Shown here one piece after another: positions 8,236 to 17,591 of a stretch of DNA of 64,000 nucleotides. Under the pieces are notes generated by a model. That model was given only the letters and a program-made list of their open reading frames with translations. It was not told the origin of the DNA and made no database searches. Each line of letters begins with the position of its first letter. Positions within the stretch are counted from its first letter, which is position 1. Both the position numbers and the translations under genes were made by a program. Origin of the DNA: Candidatus Accumulibacter similis (GTDB lineage Bacteria; Pseudomonadota; Gammaproteobacteria; Burkholderiales; Rhodocyclaceae); assembly GCA_013347225.1 (NCBI GenBank), contig CP054595.1, positions 1,612,001 to 1,676,000 of the forward strand, given 5' to 3'.

Positions 8236-11082
8236 ATGAGCCGATCGCTGTTCGGGGCCTGGGGTGCCGGTCTGCCGCAGGAGTCGTTCGCCCGCGCCGT
8301 GGCTGCCGCGGCGCTGCTCGGTGTCACGCGCGACGGGCCGCCGCCGCTGGTCGCCGCGCGCAGCCTTGGCGCCGCCGCTGGCGAAGTCGCCGTCCTGCGG
8401 GTGGAGCACCTCGTCGCAATGTTGTCGGCGATCGCCGGCGGTGGCGCCGCGCTGCCGCCGGCGGCGGAGTTCGTCGCGGCCTGGGATGCCTTCAGCGCGT
8501 GCCGCCTGCAGGGCCGGGATGCCGGGCGCGCGCTGCTGCGGCTCGAGATCGAGCCGCTGCCGGGCGCCGATCGGCCGCCCGTGGTGCCGGACGTGCTGTG
8601 GCTGTTCGGGCTCCTGCTCGGCAGTGGCGCCGACCTCGCGAGTTCGGCCTATCTGCGCCTGGACGGGCGGCAGCGACCGATCAGCTGGGGCTGGCCGCTG
8701 CGTGTCGCTGTGCTCGGCGATGCGCCCGCCGGCGACCTGGCTGCCGCTCTGGCGGCGAGCCGCTGGCCGGATCTGCTGCGGCTCGTCGCCGCGGACGAGG
8801 AGTGCGAGCTGCTGCTGTTGCCGGATGACCTGCGACATGGCCTGGCGCGGGTGCTGCAGTCAGCGCGGCGTCTGCGTGCTGCCTGCGTGCTGGTCCTCGG
8901 CGGCGCGGGCACCGCCGGCGAGCGAATCCTGCCCCTCGTCGGCGCGTTGCGCTCCGAGGTGCTTGGCGGCGGCGTCGGCATCGCCGCCGTCGAGCGCGAG
9001 CGGCAGGGCGAGTACGTTGATTCGCTGCTGGCACGGCTTGCCGCCGACATGCCGCTCGATGTGGCGTTGCAACGGGCACTGCCGGCGGCGCAGGATGGCG
9101 CCGCCGGCGAACCGGCGCTGCTCGTCGCCTCGCGCCGGCTGGCAGCGGCTGCCCGCCTGACGGCGGCGGCGCAGCGGCTGGCGCGGCAGGTCGATCGCCT
9201 GCTGCCGCCCGAGCGGCCGCGGCTCGCCACGGCGGCGGTGCCGCCGGCGAGCCGCGGCGGCGGGCCGCCCGACAGCGAGGCGGCGGCGCTGGCCCGGTCG
9301 TTGACCGCCAGCGCCACGCGCAGCTCGTGGGCGAGCGATGCCGGCGACGCCATCGAACTGGCGCGTCTGCGTCGCGCGCTCGAGGGGCGGCTCGGCGCGC
9401 GTCTGTTGCCGGCAGCGGACGGCGCCGGCGATGCCGGGGGCACGGCCGGCGAGCAGCGGCGGCTCAACTGCAGCGTCATCGACGTCAGCGACGCGGCGCG
9501 GCCGCTGCGGGTCGAGGACCGTCTGGCCAGCGATCGCGCCTACCTGATCGACTTCGACATCGGTTTGCCGCGGGCGACGGCGGCGAGCGCACCGGAGGTC
9601 TTTCCGAGCGGCCTGCTGCCGCCGTCGGACGCGGGTCACTGGCTCGACCTGTTCTTCGTGCCGCTCGTACGGAGCGCCAGCGGCCGCCTGCACACACCGC
9701 AGCAGGGGCGCCTGTTCCTGCCGCCAGAGGGCGACAGCCCTCCCTGTCGTCTGAGCTTCCGCACGCATGGCGTGCGCGACGAATACCGGGCGCGCATCCT
9801 GATCGCCCATGAAACGCGTGTTCTGCAGACGCTGATCCTTTCCTCGCCGCTTGCCGGAACTGCTGGACGTCTCTCGCTGACGGTCGAGAACCGCGTCGCG
9901 GCGTCCTTCGACCCGTCGCCGACGGCGCAGCCATTCGACGCCGCCATCGTCGTCAATCATGCGGCCAGCGGTCAGGCGGGTTTCACCACTGTCGTCGGCA
10001 GCGAAGTCAGTTTCCGCGAACCGCTCGGCATCGATCGTCTGGTCAGCGAGGTCAAGGCGCTGCTGTCCGCCGAGGCGAGTTTCACCGCCGCGCGCGGGTC
10101 GCTCGATGATCCGGCGCTGCTGCAGCTCTTCGACGCGCTCGCGCGTTACGGGCGGTCGCTGCTCAAGGCGCTGCCGGAGCCATTGCAGGGCCGGGTGCCC
10201 GCGGGTGCGCGCATCCAGATCGTCGAGGCGCGTGCCGGCGCCTGGCTGCCGGTGGAGATTCTCTACGCGGCAGCTCTGCCACAGGCCGCTGCGCCACTGT
10301 GCCCGAACGCGCGCGCGGCGCTGCTCGGCGCAGGCAGCCATGAGCAGTGCGCGCACCGTGACGATCGCGACGTCCATTGTCCACTGCGGTTCTGGGGGCT
10401 GAACTGCGTCATCGAGCGACAGCCGGAAATGGCTGCGCCAAGCGGAGCGGATTACACGCTCAGTCTGCCGCAGCCCGGCGACGAGCGTCTCGACGTCCTG
10501 CGCTCGGTGCTCGTCGGCGCCAGCAAGCGGGTGCGGGCGCAGGATCTCGGCGACCCCGGTGGCATCGTCGACGCGGTTCGCCAGGTCGCCACGCGCGCGC
10601 GCACGGTGCGCGACTGGGCCGAATGGGAGCAGGCCGTCGCCGCGGATTCGCCGTCGCTGCTCCTGCTGCTGCCGCATTCGCAGGAGGATCCGGCGCACCC
10701 GGGGATCAGCGGGCTGGAGATCGGCGGAGTGCTGCTGACGCGTCCCGAACTCGAGAGCTCGTACGTTGCCGGGCCGGCTGCCGCCGCGCCGGTGGTGCTG
10801 CTGCTCGGTTGCAGCACGCAGCTGAGCGAGGTGCCGTTCCTCAACTTCGTCGAGGCGTTCAAGCGCGAGCGGGCGGCACTCGTCATCGGCACGCTGGCGA
10901 CGATCCGCGGTCGGCGCGCCGTCGCCTTCGTCGGCGAATTGCTGGCGGGGCTGAAGGCGGCGGCCGGCAGCGAGCAGACCTTCGGCGAGGTCTTTCTCGC
11001 CACCCGTCGGCGCCTGCTTGCCGGCGGCGACGGCTTTGCCCTCAGCCTGACCGCCTACGGCGACGTCGGCTGGCGGCTATGA
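8236..11082 (+). CDS. CHAT-domain (caspase-like) protease
   Basis: 948-residue protein whose C-terminal part (about 760-948) has the CHAT/caspase-like layout: a His in LLPHSQED (His814) ending one hydrophobic strand and a Cys in VVLLLGCST (Cys859) ending the next, followed by FLNFVEAFKRERAALVIG as in CHAT family C-termini. The first 750 residues match no domain I recognise; they are rich in Ala, Arg and Leu, with a beta-rich middle (about 400-620). No signal peptide or membrane helix. A GGGAGG lies just upstream of the ATG. The MBL-fold gene follows after 35 nt. Proteases of this type act in programmed death or phage defence; the activator is not recognisable. Confidence 0.75.
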   Translation: MSRSLFGAWGAGLPQESFARAVAAAALLGVTRDGPPPLVAARSLGAAAGEVAVLRVEHLVAMLSAIAGGGAALPPAAEFVAAWDAFSACRLQGRDAGRALLRLEIEPLPGADRPPVVPDVLWLFGLLLGSGADLASSAYLRLDGRQRPISWGWPLRVAVLGDAPAGDLAAALAASRWPDLLRLVAADEECELLLLPDDLRHGLARVLQSARRLRAACVLVLGGAGTAGERILPLVGALRSEVLGGGVGIAAVERERQGEYVDSLLARLAADMPLDVALQRALPAAQDGAAGEPALLVASRRLAAAARLTAAAQRLARQVDRLLPPERPRLATAAVPPASRGGGPPDSEAAALARSLTASATRSSWASDAGDAIELARLRRALEGRLGARLLPAADGAGDAGGTAGEQRRLNCSVIDVSDAARPLRVEDRLASDRAYLIDFDIGLPRATAASAPEVFPSGLLPPSDAGHWLDLFFVPLVRSASGRLHTPQQGRLFLPPEGDSPPCRLSFRTHGVRDEYRARILIAHETRVLQTLILSSPLAGTAGRLSLTVENRVAASFDPSPTAQPFDAAIVVNHAASGQAGFTTVVGSEVSFREPLGIDRLVSEVKALLSAEASFTAARGSLDDPALLQLFDALARYGRSLLKALPEPLQGRVPAGARIQIVEARAGAWLPVEILYAAALPQAAAPLCPNARAALLGAGSHEQCAHRDDRDVHCPLRFWGLNCVIERQPEMAAPSGADYTLSLPQPGDERLDVLRSVLVGASKRVRAQDLGDPGGIVDAVRQVATRARTVRDWAEWEQAVAADSPSLLLLLPHSQEDPAHPGISGLEIGGVLLTRPELESSYVAGPAAAAPVVLLLGCSTQLSEVPFLNFVEAFKRERAALVIGTLATIRGRRAVAFVGELLAGLKAAAGSEQTFGEVFLATRRRLLAGGDGFALSLTAYGDVGWRL

Positions 11083-11117
11083 ACGGGCGCCCAGGGGCGC
11101 CAACGAGGAGTGACGAC

Positions 11118-12248
11118 ATGTTTCGCATCGACCTGCTGCCGGCCGAGTACGGCGACGCCATCTGGCTCGAGTACGGGCAACGGCAGCGCATCAACCGCCT
11201 GCTGATCGACTGTGGCACGGCGGCGGTGTACCCGCGAATCCGCGAGCGCATCCTGGCGCTGCCGGAGGGTCAGCGGCATTTTGAACTGCTGCTCGTGACG
11301 CATGTCGACCTCGACCACATCGGCGGCGCGCTGCCCCTGCTGCGCGAGAGTGCAAGCCTCGGTGCCAGCTTCGGCGAGATCTGGTTCAACGGCTACATGC
11401 ATCTCAGCCCGGGCGGCGTCGTCCCGGCCGCCGGCGACGACACGCTCGGGCCGCTGCAGGGCGAGGAACTGAGCGACCTGATCGTCGCCAACGGTCGCCA
11501 GCGCTGGAATGCTCTGGTGCGCGGCGGCGCGCTGCTGGTGCCGGACACCGGACCGCTGCCGCAGCTCAGCCTGCCGGGCGGCATGCGGCTGACCGTGCTG
11601 TCGCCGCGCCAGGAGCAGCTCGACGCGCTCAGGCCGGTCTGGGACGCGGCCTGTCGCAAGGCGGGACTCGTCCCCGGCGTCGCCGCTGCCGACGACGGCA
11701 GCCGTCTCGAGGAGGCCGATGCCGAGCAGGAAGGCGACGATCTGCTCGGCGACCCCGATCCCGAGCAACTCGCGGCACGGCCGTACAAGGCGGATCGCGC
11801 GCGGCCGAACGGGTCGAGCATCGCCCTGCTGGCCGAGTACGGCGGGCGGCGGGCGCTGCTCACCGGCGACGCCTTCGCCGAGGTGCTGCTCGCTTCACTT
11901 GCGCGTCTGGCCGGCAACGCCGGCGGCCGTTTCGCCGTCGACGCCTGCAAGCTGTCGCATCATGGCAGCCGGGGCAACACCAGCAGCGAGCTGGTGCGGG
12001 CCCTGCAGTGCCGCAACTGGCTGGTGTCGAGCAACGGCAAGCAGTTCCGTCATCCCGACGCTGAGGCCATCGCGCGCGTGCTGCGCGACGGCGGCGGCGA
12101 TATCCGCCTGCACTTCAACTATCGCAGCGAGTTCAACGAGATGTGGTCATCGACCGCGCTGCAGCGGCGCTATCGCTACGCCGCCAGCTACCCGGACGGC
12201 GCTGCTGCCGGCGTGCAGCTCGACCTGTCGCGAAGAACCCGTCGTTGA
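11118..12248 (+). CDS. Metallo-beta-lactamase-fold hydrolase (ComEC/Rec2-like)
   Basis: 376-residue soluble MBL-fold protein. The metal motif is THVDLDHIGG (His62, Asp64, Asp66, His67), with Asp in the position usually held by the second His; LLTGDAF supplies Asp251 and LSHHGSRGNTS the ComEC-type HHGS (His281/His282). No membrane segments, so it is the hydrolase domain alone, probably acting on nucleic acid, nucleotide or a phosphodiester signal. A GAGGAG Shine-Dalgarno is 7 nt from the ATG. It forms an apparent operon with the CHAT protease. Protease plus MBL hydrolase is an arrangement known from some NLR-like defence loci, but no STAND ATPase is present here. Confidence 0.85.
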   Translation: MFRIDLLPAEYGDAIWLEYGQRQRINRLLIDCGTAAVYPRIRERILALPEGQRHFELLLVTHVDLDHIGGALPLLRESASLGASFGEIWFNGYMHLSPGGVVPAAGDDTLGPLQGEELSDLIVANGRQRWNALVRGGALLVPDTGPLPQLSLPGGMRLTVLSPRQEQLDALRPVWDAACRKAGLVPGVAAADDGSRLEEADAEQEGDDLLGDPDPEQLAARPYKADRARPNGSSIALLAEYGGRRALLTGDAFAEVLLASLARLAGNAGGRFAVDACKLSHHGSRGNTSSELVRALQCRNWLVSSNGKQFRHPDAEAIARVLRDGGGDIRLHFNYRSEFNEMWSSTALQRRYRYAASYPDGAAAGVQLDLSRRTRR

Positions 12249-12259
12249 CTCGCCAGCCG

Positions 12260-12880
12260 ATGGCATCGCCGCCACCGCTGCCTTCCCCGCCGCGCCACAG
12301 CCTGCTCGAAGACGTGCAGGCGCTGGCGGCGGCTGCCCTCGTCGGTTCACTTGGCCTCGGCCTGCTCCAGCAAGCCGGGCTGATCACCGGCGGCACGGTC
12401 GGACTCGCCTTCATTGCCCACTACGCCAGCGGCGTCAGCCTCGGTGCCCTGTACCTTGCCATCAACCTGCCGTTCATGGTGCTCGCCTGGTTTCGCGTCG
12501 GCCGCGCCTTTGCCGTCAAGACGCTGTGCGCGATCGCCCTGCTGTCGCTGGCCACCGATCTGCTGCCCCGCTGCCTCGGCTTCGCAGCCATCGACCCGCT
12601 CTACGCCGCGGTCATGGGCGGACTGCTGGCCGGCATCGCGATGATCATCCTCTTCCGTCACCAGGCCAGCCTCGGCGGGCTGAACGTCGTCGTGCACTGG
12701 CTGCAGGAGTGTTTTGGCTGGCGCGGCGGCTACGTCCAGCTGGCGATCGACCTGGCGATCATCGGTGCTTCGCTGGCGATGCTGCCGCTCGAGCGAATCC
12801 TCATTTCGCTGCTTGGCGCGGCGACGCTGAACCTGACGCTGGCGATCAACCATCGCCCGGGGCGGTACATCGCTGCGTGA
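12260..12880 (+). CDS. YitT family (DUF161) inner-membrane protein
   Basis: 206-residue protein with five to six hydrophobic helices; GLLQQAGLITGGTVGLAF and the GLNVVVHWLQE region are typical of DUF161/YitT proteins, whose transport function is not settled. I give the ATG at 12260; a TTG at 12245 that overlaps the stop of the MBL gene (TTGA) would add five residues and would mean translational coupling. Either way it follows the MBL gene with almost no gap and may be co-transcribed with the CHAT-MBL pair. The C-terminal DUF2179 domain of longer YitT proteins is absent. Confidence 0.8.
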   Translation: MASPPPLPSPPRHSLLEDVQALAAAALVGSLGLGLLQQAGLITGGTVGLAFIAHYASGVSLGALYLAINLPFMVLAWFRVGRAFAVKTLCAIALLSLATDLLPRCLGFAAIDPLYAAVMGGLLAGIAMIILFRHQASLGGLNVVVHWLQECFGWRGGYVQLAIDLAIIGASLAMLPLERILISLLGAATLNLTLAINHRPGRYIAA

Positions 12881-12978
12881 GCGCAGCCAGTTCAAGGGGT
12901 CGTCTCGCGGTACCGGCGGCTGCCGCCGGTGATGGCGACGGAGCGCGGAGGGGCGGTCTGCAGCCGCCTGCGGCCGCC

Positions 12979-15696
12979 TCAGGCCGGCGCTGTGCCTGCT
13001 GACAGTCGCTCGAGTTCCGTCTGCAACTCGGGAATCCCTCGCGCGCACTCGGTCTGCAGGCCGGGCAGCTCGTCGGCGACCGCGGCGCTGTCCTCCTGGC
13101 GGGCGAGCGCTTCGATGCGGGCAGCGATCGCCGACACACGCTGCAGTCCGATCGTCGCGCTCGAGGATTTCAGGCTGTGCGCTGCACGCGCCACTTCCGG
13201 CCAGGCCTTTGCCGGCAGGCCGTCGCTGATCGTCGCGAGCAGCTTCGGCGTGTTCTCGAGGTAGATGCCGATGACACGCTCGATCAGGTTGCCGCTCGTC
13301 GCACGGCCGAAGTTCGGGTTGTCGAGGAGCGCGTTGCGATCGAGGACAGGCACCGGCGCCGCGCCTGTGGCAGCGGGCGTTGCCGCATCTGCCGCGGGCG
13401 TCGGCGGCGCCGCCGGTGCCGTTGGCGGGTTGCCGGTGGTGCTCGCTGCGGCTGTCGCCGGTACGGCCGTGACGCCGGCGTCGGCGCCGGTCAGCCAGCG
13501 GCCGACGGTGCTGGCCAGGGTGTCGAGGCGGACGGGTTTGCTGAGGTAGTCGTCCATGCCCGCCGTCAGGCAGCGCTGGCGATCCTCCGGCAGCGCGTTG
13601 GCGGTCAGTGCGATGATCGGCACCCGTGCCATCGGCCCCGGCTCGGCGCGGATCGCCGCCGTCGCCGCGTAGCCGTCCATCACCGGCATCTGACAGTCCA
13701 TCAGTACGAGGTCGAAGGCCGCGCTGCGCAGGGCGGCGACGGCGAGTGCGCCGTCGCCGACGACGCTGGTTGCGACGCCGATCTCCCGCAGCATCGCTTC
13801 GATGACCGACTGATTGACCGGGTTGTCCTCGGCAACCAGGACGCGGCCGCTGATTTTCTGCGCCGCCGGAGCGGCGTCGCGTGCCGGCACTGGCGGCGCC
13901 AGAGCCTCGCCGAACGGCAGTTCGACGGTGAACGTGCTGCCATGGCCGACTTCGCTGTCAACCGCGATCGAGCCGCCGAGCAGCGTCGCCAGGTGGCGGC
14001 AGATTGCCAGTCCGAGCCCGCTGCCGCCAAAACGTCGCGTCGTCGTCTGGTCGGCCTGAACGAAGGGTGCGAACAGCCTGGCGATCGCCTCGGGGGCGAT
14101 GCCGATGCCGGTGTCGCGGACGCTGAAACGGATCCAGATGCGTCGGTCCGCGGCTTGGGGGTCGATGATTCGTGCCCCCAGCGTGATTGTTCCGGCCTCG
14201 CTGAACTTGTTCGCGTTGCCGAGCAGATTGGCGAGTATCTGGCGCACGCGCGTCGGGTCGCCGCGCAGTTCCAGCTTGGCGGGAAGGCGGAAATCGGTGT
14301 TCAGCAGGTTGCCCTTGGTCGAGGCCAGATCGCGGAAGCTGTCGGCGATCCCGGACAGCAGCTGACGCAGGTCGAAATCGATCTCCTCGGCGACCACCTT
14401 GCCGGCCTCGATCTTCGCCAGATCGAGGATGTCGCCGAGCAGGGCATGCAGCGCATGACCGGAGCCGCTGATTGCCTGCAGGTAGCGCTGTTGCGTCGGG
14501 CTGAGCGGCGTTCTGGCGAGCATCTCGGACATTCCCAGGATGCCGTTCAGCGGTGTCCTGATCTCGTGGCTCATGTTCGAGAGGAACTGCGATTTGGCGT
14601 CGCTGGCCTGCTCTGCCGCCCGCTTCGCCTCGGCGAGTTCCTTGTTGTGTTGCAGCAGACGCTGAGTGAGTGTATCCAGCACGCTGACCACGGCCGACAC
14701 TTCGTTGCGCGAAGGGACTTCGACCGTCTCGCCGGTCAGGTGTTGTGCCAGAGCTGCGGAGCGCTGCCGCAGTTGCCGCAGTGGACTCAGGATCCAGCGG
14801 ACGAGCAATATCCCGAGCAGTGTGCTGATCGTGAGCACCAGCAGCTGGTGTACGAGCGAACGCTGCCTGGCGCTCGCGAGCATCCCGTAAGCGTGACTGC
14901 TGTCGAGCGATGCGACAACGACATAGGCGTCGTCGATGATCGTCAGCGGCAGGTAGCCGAGCGTTCGTGCCTCGGTGGCGTGATGGCGGTAGACGGGTAT
15001 CTTTCCTGCCAGAGCCTCGTCGATCGCTACCTGGTCGAGCGCAGGCGCAGATTGCGCGGAGCTGGCGAGCAGCGAGCCCGATCTGGCGACGAGTGAAATG
15101 TCGATCCCCAGAGCGTCCGCCATGCGTTGCAGAAGGGCTTTGTTCAGGTGGACTCCGGCGGCAAGCGTGCCGACGACCTCTCCGTCGCTTCCCAGCACCG
15201 GCGCCACCGCGTGCAACACGAGAGTGTCGTCGGTGCGTGATGTGGACAGCTGGAACTGGCCGGTGAGCGCCTCGAACACGCCCCACAGTGTGGAACGGTC
15301 GCCGTACTGTTGCGGATCATGGGCGCGATAGATGACGATTTCCTCTTTGTCGGTCAGTTGCATCTCCTGCACGCCGCTGATCTCCCGGGCCTTCGTCAGC
15401 ACGTCGCCGATCACGGATGTCGACGCCGCACCCTGATGCTGCAGGGCCCTGCGGAGCCTGGTCTTGCTGGCGGTCAGGCGTGCGGTCAGGGTCACGCGTC
15501 GTGACTGCTCGGCGACCTGTTCCTGAATGACGCGGCCGACGGTGCTCATCTTGTCGATCTCGCCCGACCGCAGCGCCGCCGCCAGCGTGTCCTCGAATAC
15601 CACGAACTCCGACCAGTGCGAGCCAATGGCCAGGATGGCGATGAGAAGGATCAGCGACCAGCCGATCGACGGACGAAAGGACATGCGTCCAGGCAT
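12979..15696 (-). CDS. Hybrid sensor histidine kinase (Cache-HAMP-HisKA-HATPase-REC-Hpt)
   Basis: 905-residue BarA-like phosphorelay sensor. In order: TM helix 11-27; periplasmic Cache-type sensor about 30-255; second TM about 270-290; HAMP about 290-345; HisKA with SHEIRTPLNG (His377); HATPase_c with N, G1 (DTGIGI) and G2 (GGSGLGLA) boxes; receiver with MDCQMPVMDG (Asp667); an Ala/Pro/Thr-rich linker; Hpt with AAHSLKSSS (His840). All phospho-acceptors are present. The start lies 11 nt downstream of the PstS-like gene, so the binding protein and kinase are co-transcribed, suggesting that the binding protein helps to sense. No cognate output regulator is adjacent. Confidence 0.92.
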   Translation of the reverse strand: MPGRMSFRPSIGWSLILLIAILAIGSHWSEFVVFEDTLAAALRSGEIDKMSTVGRVIQEQVAEQSRRVTLTARLTASKTRLRRALQHQGAASTSVIGDVLTKAREISGVQEMQLTDKEEIVIYRAHDPQQYGDRSTLWGVFEALTGQFQLSTSRTDDTLVLHAVAPVLGSDGEVVGTLAAGVHLNKALLQRMADALGIDISLVARSGSLLASSAQSAPALDQVAIDEALAGKIPVYRHHATEARTLGYLPLTIIDDAYVVVASLDSSHAYGMLASARQRSLVHQLLVLTISTLLGILLVRWILSPLRQLRQRSAALAQHLTGETVEVPSRNEVSAVVSVLDTLTQRLLQHNKELAEAKRAAEQASDAKSQFLSNMSHEIRTPLNGILGMSEMLARTPLSPTQQRYLQAISGSGHALHALLGDILDLAKIEAGKVVAEEIDFDLRQLLSGIADSFRDLASTKGNLLNTDFRLPAKLELRGDPTRVRQILANLLGNANKFSEAGTITLGARIIDPQAADRRIWIRFSVRDTGIGIAPEAIARLFAPFVQADQTTTRRFGGSGLGLAICRHLATLLGGSIAVDSEVGHGSTFTVELPFGEALAPPVPARDAAPAAQKISGRVLVAEDNPVNQSVIEAMLREIGVATSVVGDGALAVAALRSAAFDLVLMDCQMPVMDGYAATAAIRAEPGPMARVPIIALTANALPEDRQRCLTAGMDDYLSKPVRLDTLASTVGRWLTGADAGVTAVPATAAASTTGNPPTAPAAPPTPAADAATPAATGAAPVPVLDRNALLDNPNFGRATSGNLIERVIGIYLENTPKLLATISDGLPAKAWPEVARAAHSLKSSSATIGLQRVSAIAARIEALARQEDSAAVADELPGLQTECARGIPELQTELERLSAGTAPA

Positions 15697-15707
15697 GATG
15701 GGGGTGG

Positions 15708-16547
15708 TCAGTGGTCTGCGGCTGACGGCAGGATGCCGTGTCGGCGGAGGATGCGTTGACCTTCGACCGAGCGGACGAACTCCAGGAAGGCTCGGGCTGC
15801 AGGTGGCTGAAGGCCGCCCTTGTGGACCAGACCGAGTTCGACCCAGGCCTGGTAGGCTCCCTTCTCGACGTTCTCGGGCGTCGGTTCGATGCCGTCGAGT
15901 GCCAGCAGGACGACTTTGCTGCTGCAGGCGGCAAGTGCCGAGCGGTTGAGAAAGCCCAGGCTGGTGGGATAGCGGTCGAGCAGTTCGATCAACTGGGGGT
16001 CGAGATGAGCAGTCTTGACCTCCGGTCCGAAGACCACGTCCTTGAACGGTCTGACCGCCCTCGTCAATGCCTGTCGGCCCGAGTCCGTATGCTCTCTGCC
16101 GATCGCGCGGATCGGCGCCGCTTTGCCGCCGAGTTCGCGCCAGTTGGTGATCCGGCCGCTGTAGACGTCGAGCAACTGGCTGGTGCTGATGCTGCGGACG
16201 GTCACGCCGGCGCCGCCGACGATCGCGACCGGATCGCGACCGAGAGGTACGAAGATGAGGCCCTGTCTGCTTTCCTCGTCCTTGAGCCGACGCCCGACCC
16301 GTCCGACGGGGGAGATGCCGTCGCCAACGTCGCGCAGGGCGCCGGCCGTACCCGTCGACGGCGGGACGATTGCCCGATGCAGCGCCTGTTGCTGGTTGAA
16401 CGCCTTGGCGAGCTGGCCGAGGATGTATTCGGGGCTGCCACTGCCCGGGATGACGAGGTCGTCGGCGCGAACCGGTGGCGCGCTGACGACGACGAGCAGG
16501 GCGAGTACCAACTGAAGCCACGACGGCAAACTGAAAGTCATGATCAA
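15708..16547 (-). CDS. PstS-like phosphate/anion-binding periplasmic protein
   Basis: 279-residue protein with a signal peptide (cleavage near residue 28, after PPVRA) and a type II periplasmic-binding fold of the PBP-like_2 family: DDLVIPGSGSPEYILGQLAKAF at the N-terminus, a TGTAGAL loop resembling the PstS phosphate loop, and a Q-LLDVYSGRITNW block shared with PstS proteins. It is not next to transporter genes but directly upstream of a hybrid histidine kinase, and its ATG overlaps the stop of the EamA transporter. A role as ligand-presenting partner of the kinase is an inference. An alternative start is 16541. Confidence 0.8.
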   Translation of the reverse strand: MIMTFSLPSWLQLVLALLVVVSAPPVRADDLVIPGSGSPEYILGQLAKAFNQQQALHRAIVPPSTGTAGALRDVGDGISPVGRVGRRLKDEESRQGLIFVPLGRDPVAIVGGAGVTVRSISTSQLLDVYSGRITNWRELGGKAAPIRAIGREHTDSGRQALTRAVRPFKDVVFGPEVKTAHLDPQLIELLDRYPTSLGFLNRSALAACSSKVVLLALDGIEPTPENVEKGAYQAWVELGLVHKGGLQPPAARAFLEFVRSVEGQRILRRHGILPSAADH

Positions 16548-17479
16548 ATCTCCCGCATCAGGATGTTGCCGCTGTCGCCGCGCGCGACCTTGCCGGCCGG
16601 TCCGCGCAGCGCCAGCAGTTCGTTGCCGACCAGCGCTGCGAGGACCAGGGCGCCACCGATCAGCGTGCTGCCTCCCGGTCGCTCGCCGGCGCCGAGCCAG
16701 GCCCAGGTGACTCCGAAGACGACCTCGAGCAGTCCGAGCAAGGCAATCTCTGGAGCCGCCAGTTCACGCGACAGGTGCACGACGAGCAGGCAGGGAATCG
16801 CCAGCTGGACGACGCCGAGTATGGCCAGCAGCCGGAGATCATGCGCCGTCGCCTGCAGCGGCTGGGCCAACGGCAGGGTGCCGGCGGCGGAGAGTACGGC
16901 GCCGATGAGGACCGCTGGCAGCATGTCCTGCGGCATCGTCGCGTCTTCGCCGCGGCCGCGATGCCCGACATGTTGCAGGGTGGTGAAGTTGAGCGCCGCC
17001 GCGAGGGGCACTGCCAGGGCGACGACGCTGCCGGTCAGCGACAGGCCGGCGCTCGCCTCCTGGCCGAACATCCAGCCGATGCCGACACCGGCCACGGCAA
17101 TGGCCAGCCAGGTACGCGCCGGCAGCCGGTGCTGCAGGAAAAGGCGGGCAAAGAGGGCGGTGATCAGCGGACCGATCGCCATCGTCACCAGGACGTTGGC
17201 GACGCTGGTCAGGGTGATCGCCAGCATGAAGGCGGTGAACATCGCCGCCCAGCAGAAGCCGGAGAACCAGAGCGGCCAACCGGCATGCAGCAGGCTGTGC
17301 CAGAGCTGCCGACCGCGCAGGAGGCTCAGCACGCAGCCGAGGGCGAGAGCATTGAACAGGCTGCGCCAGAAGGTGACTTCGAAGCTGTGGGCGCTGTCGA
17401 GGTGTCGGGCGACGACGCCGGCGATGCTCCAGAGCAGGGTGACGAGTATCATCAGGCTGACCGCGCGGCGGTGCGACAT
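16544..17479 (-). CDS. EamA/DMT-superfamily transporter
   Basis: Inner-membrane exporter-type protein of 311 residues with ten hydrophobic helices in two EamA repeats; ILVTLLWSIAGVVARHL at the N-terminus and LLGLLEVVFGVTWAWLGAGE with GGALVLAALVGNE at the C-terminus are family signatures. The ATG at 17479 has AAGGAG 5 nt upstream and is preferred over an ATG 8 codons earlier. Its stop overlaps the start of the PstS-like gene, so transporter, binding protein and kinase form a leftward operon. Substrate unknown (metabolite or amino-acid efflux is typical). Confidence 0.88.
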   Translation of the reverse strand: MSHRRAVSLMILVTLLWSIAGVVARHLDSAHSFEVTFWRSLFNALALGCVLSLLRGRQLWHSLLHAGWPLWFSGFCWAAMFTAFMLAITLTSVANVLVTMAIGPLITALFARLFLQHRLPARTWLAIAVAGVGIGWMFGQEASAGLSLTGSVVALAVPLAAALNFTTLQHVGHRGRGEDATMPQDMLPAVLIGAVLSAAGTLPLAQPLQATAHDLRLLAILGVVQLAIPCLLVVHLSRELAAPEIALLGLLEVVFGVTWAWLGAGERPGGSTLIGGALVLAALVGNELLALRGPAGKVARGDSGNILMREI

Positions 17480-17591
17480 CGCTGCTCCTTCTGCCGCAGG
17501 CATCCTGCCGCGGCGACGAAAAGGCCGTCATTGTGCCGCATTTCTCCGCTGCTGGAAGCACGGCGCGGCGGCGCCCCGCCGCCCGGCGGCT

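Noticed and set aside
10377..11117. Extension of the MBL gene upstream to 10377
   Set aside because: That stretch is an out-of-frame reading of the CHAT gene; the ATG at 11118 has a good Shine-Dalgarno and begins the MBL fold.
8236..12880. Complete NLR-type (AVAST) defence system
   Set aside because: No STAND/NACHT P-loop ATPase is encoded near the CHAT-MBL pair, so only a partial resemblance can be claimed.
12979..16521. A single 1180-residue protein joining the PstS-like region and the kinase
   Set aside because: The N-terminal 275 residues are an out-of-frame shadow of the PstS-like gene; the kinase starts at 15696.
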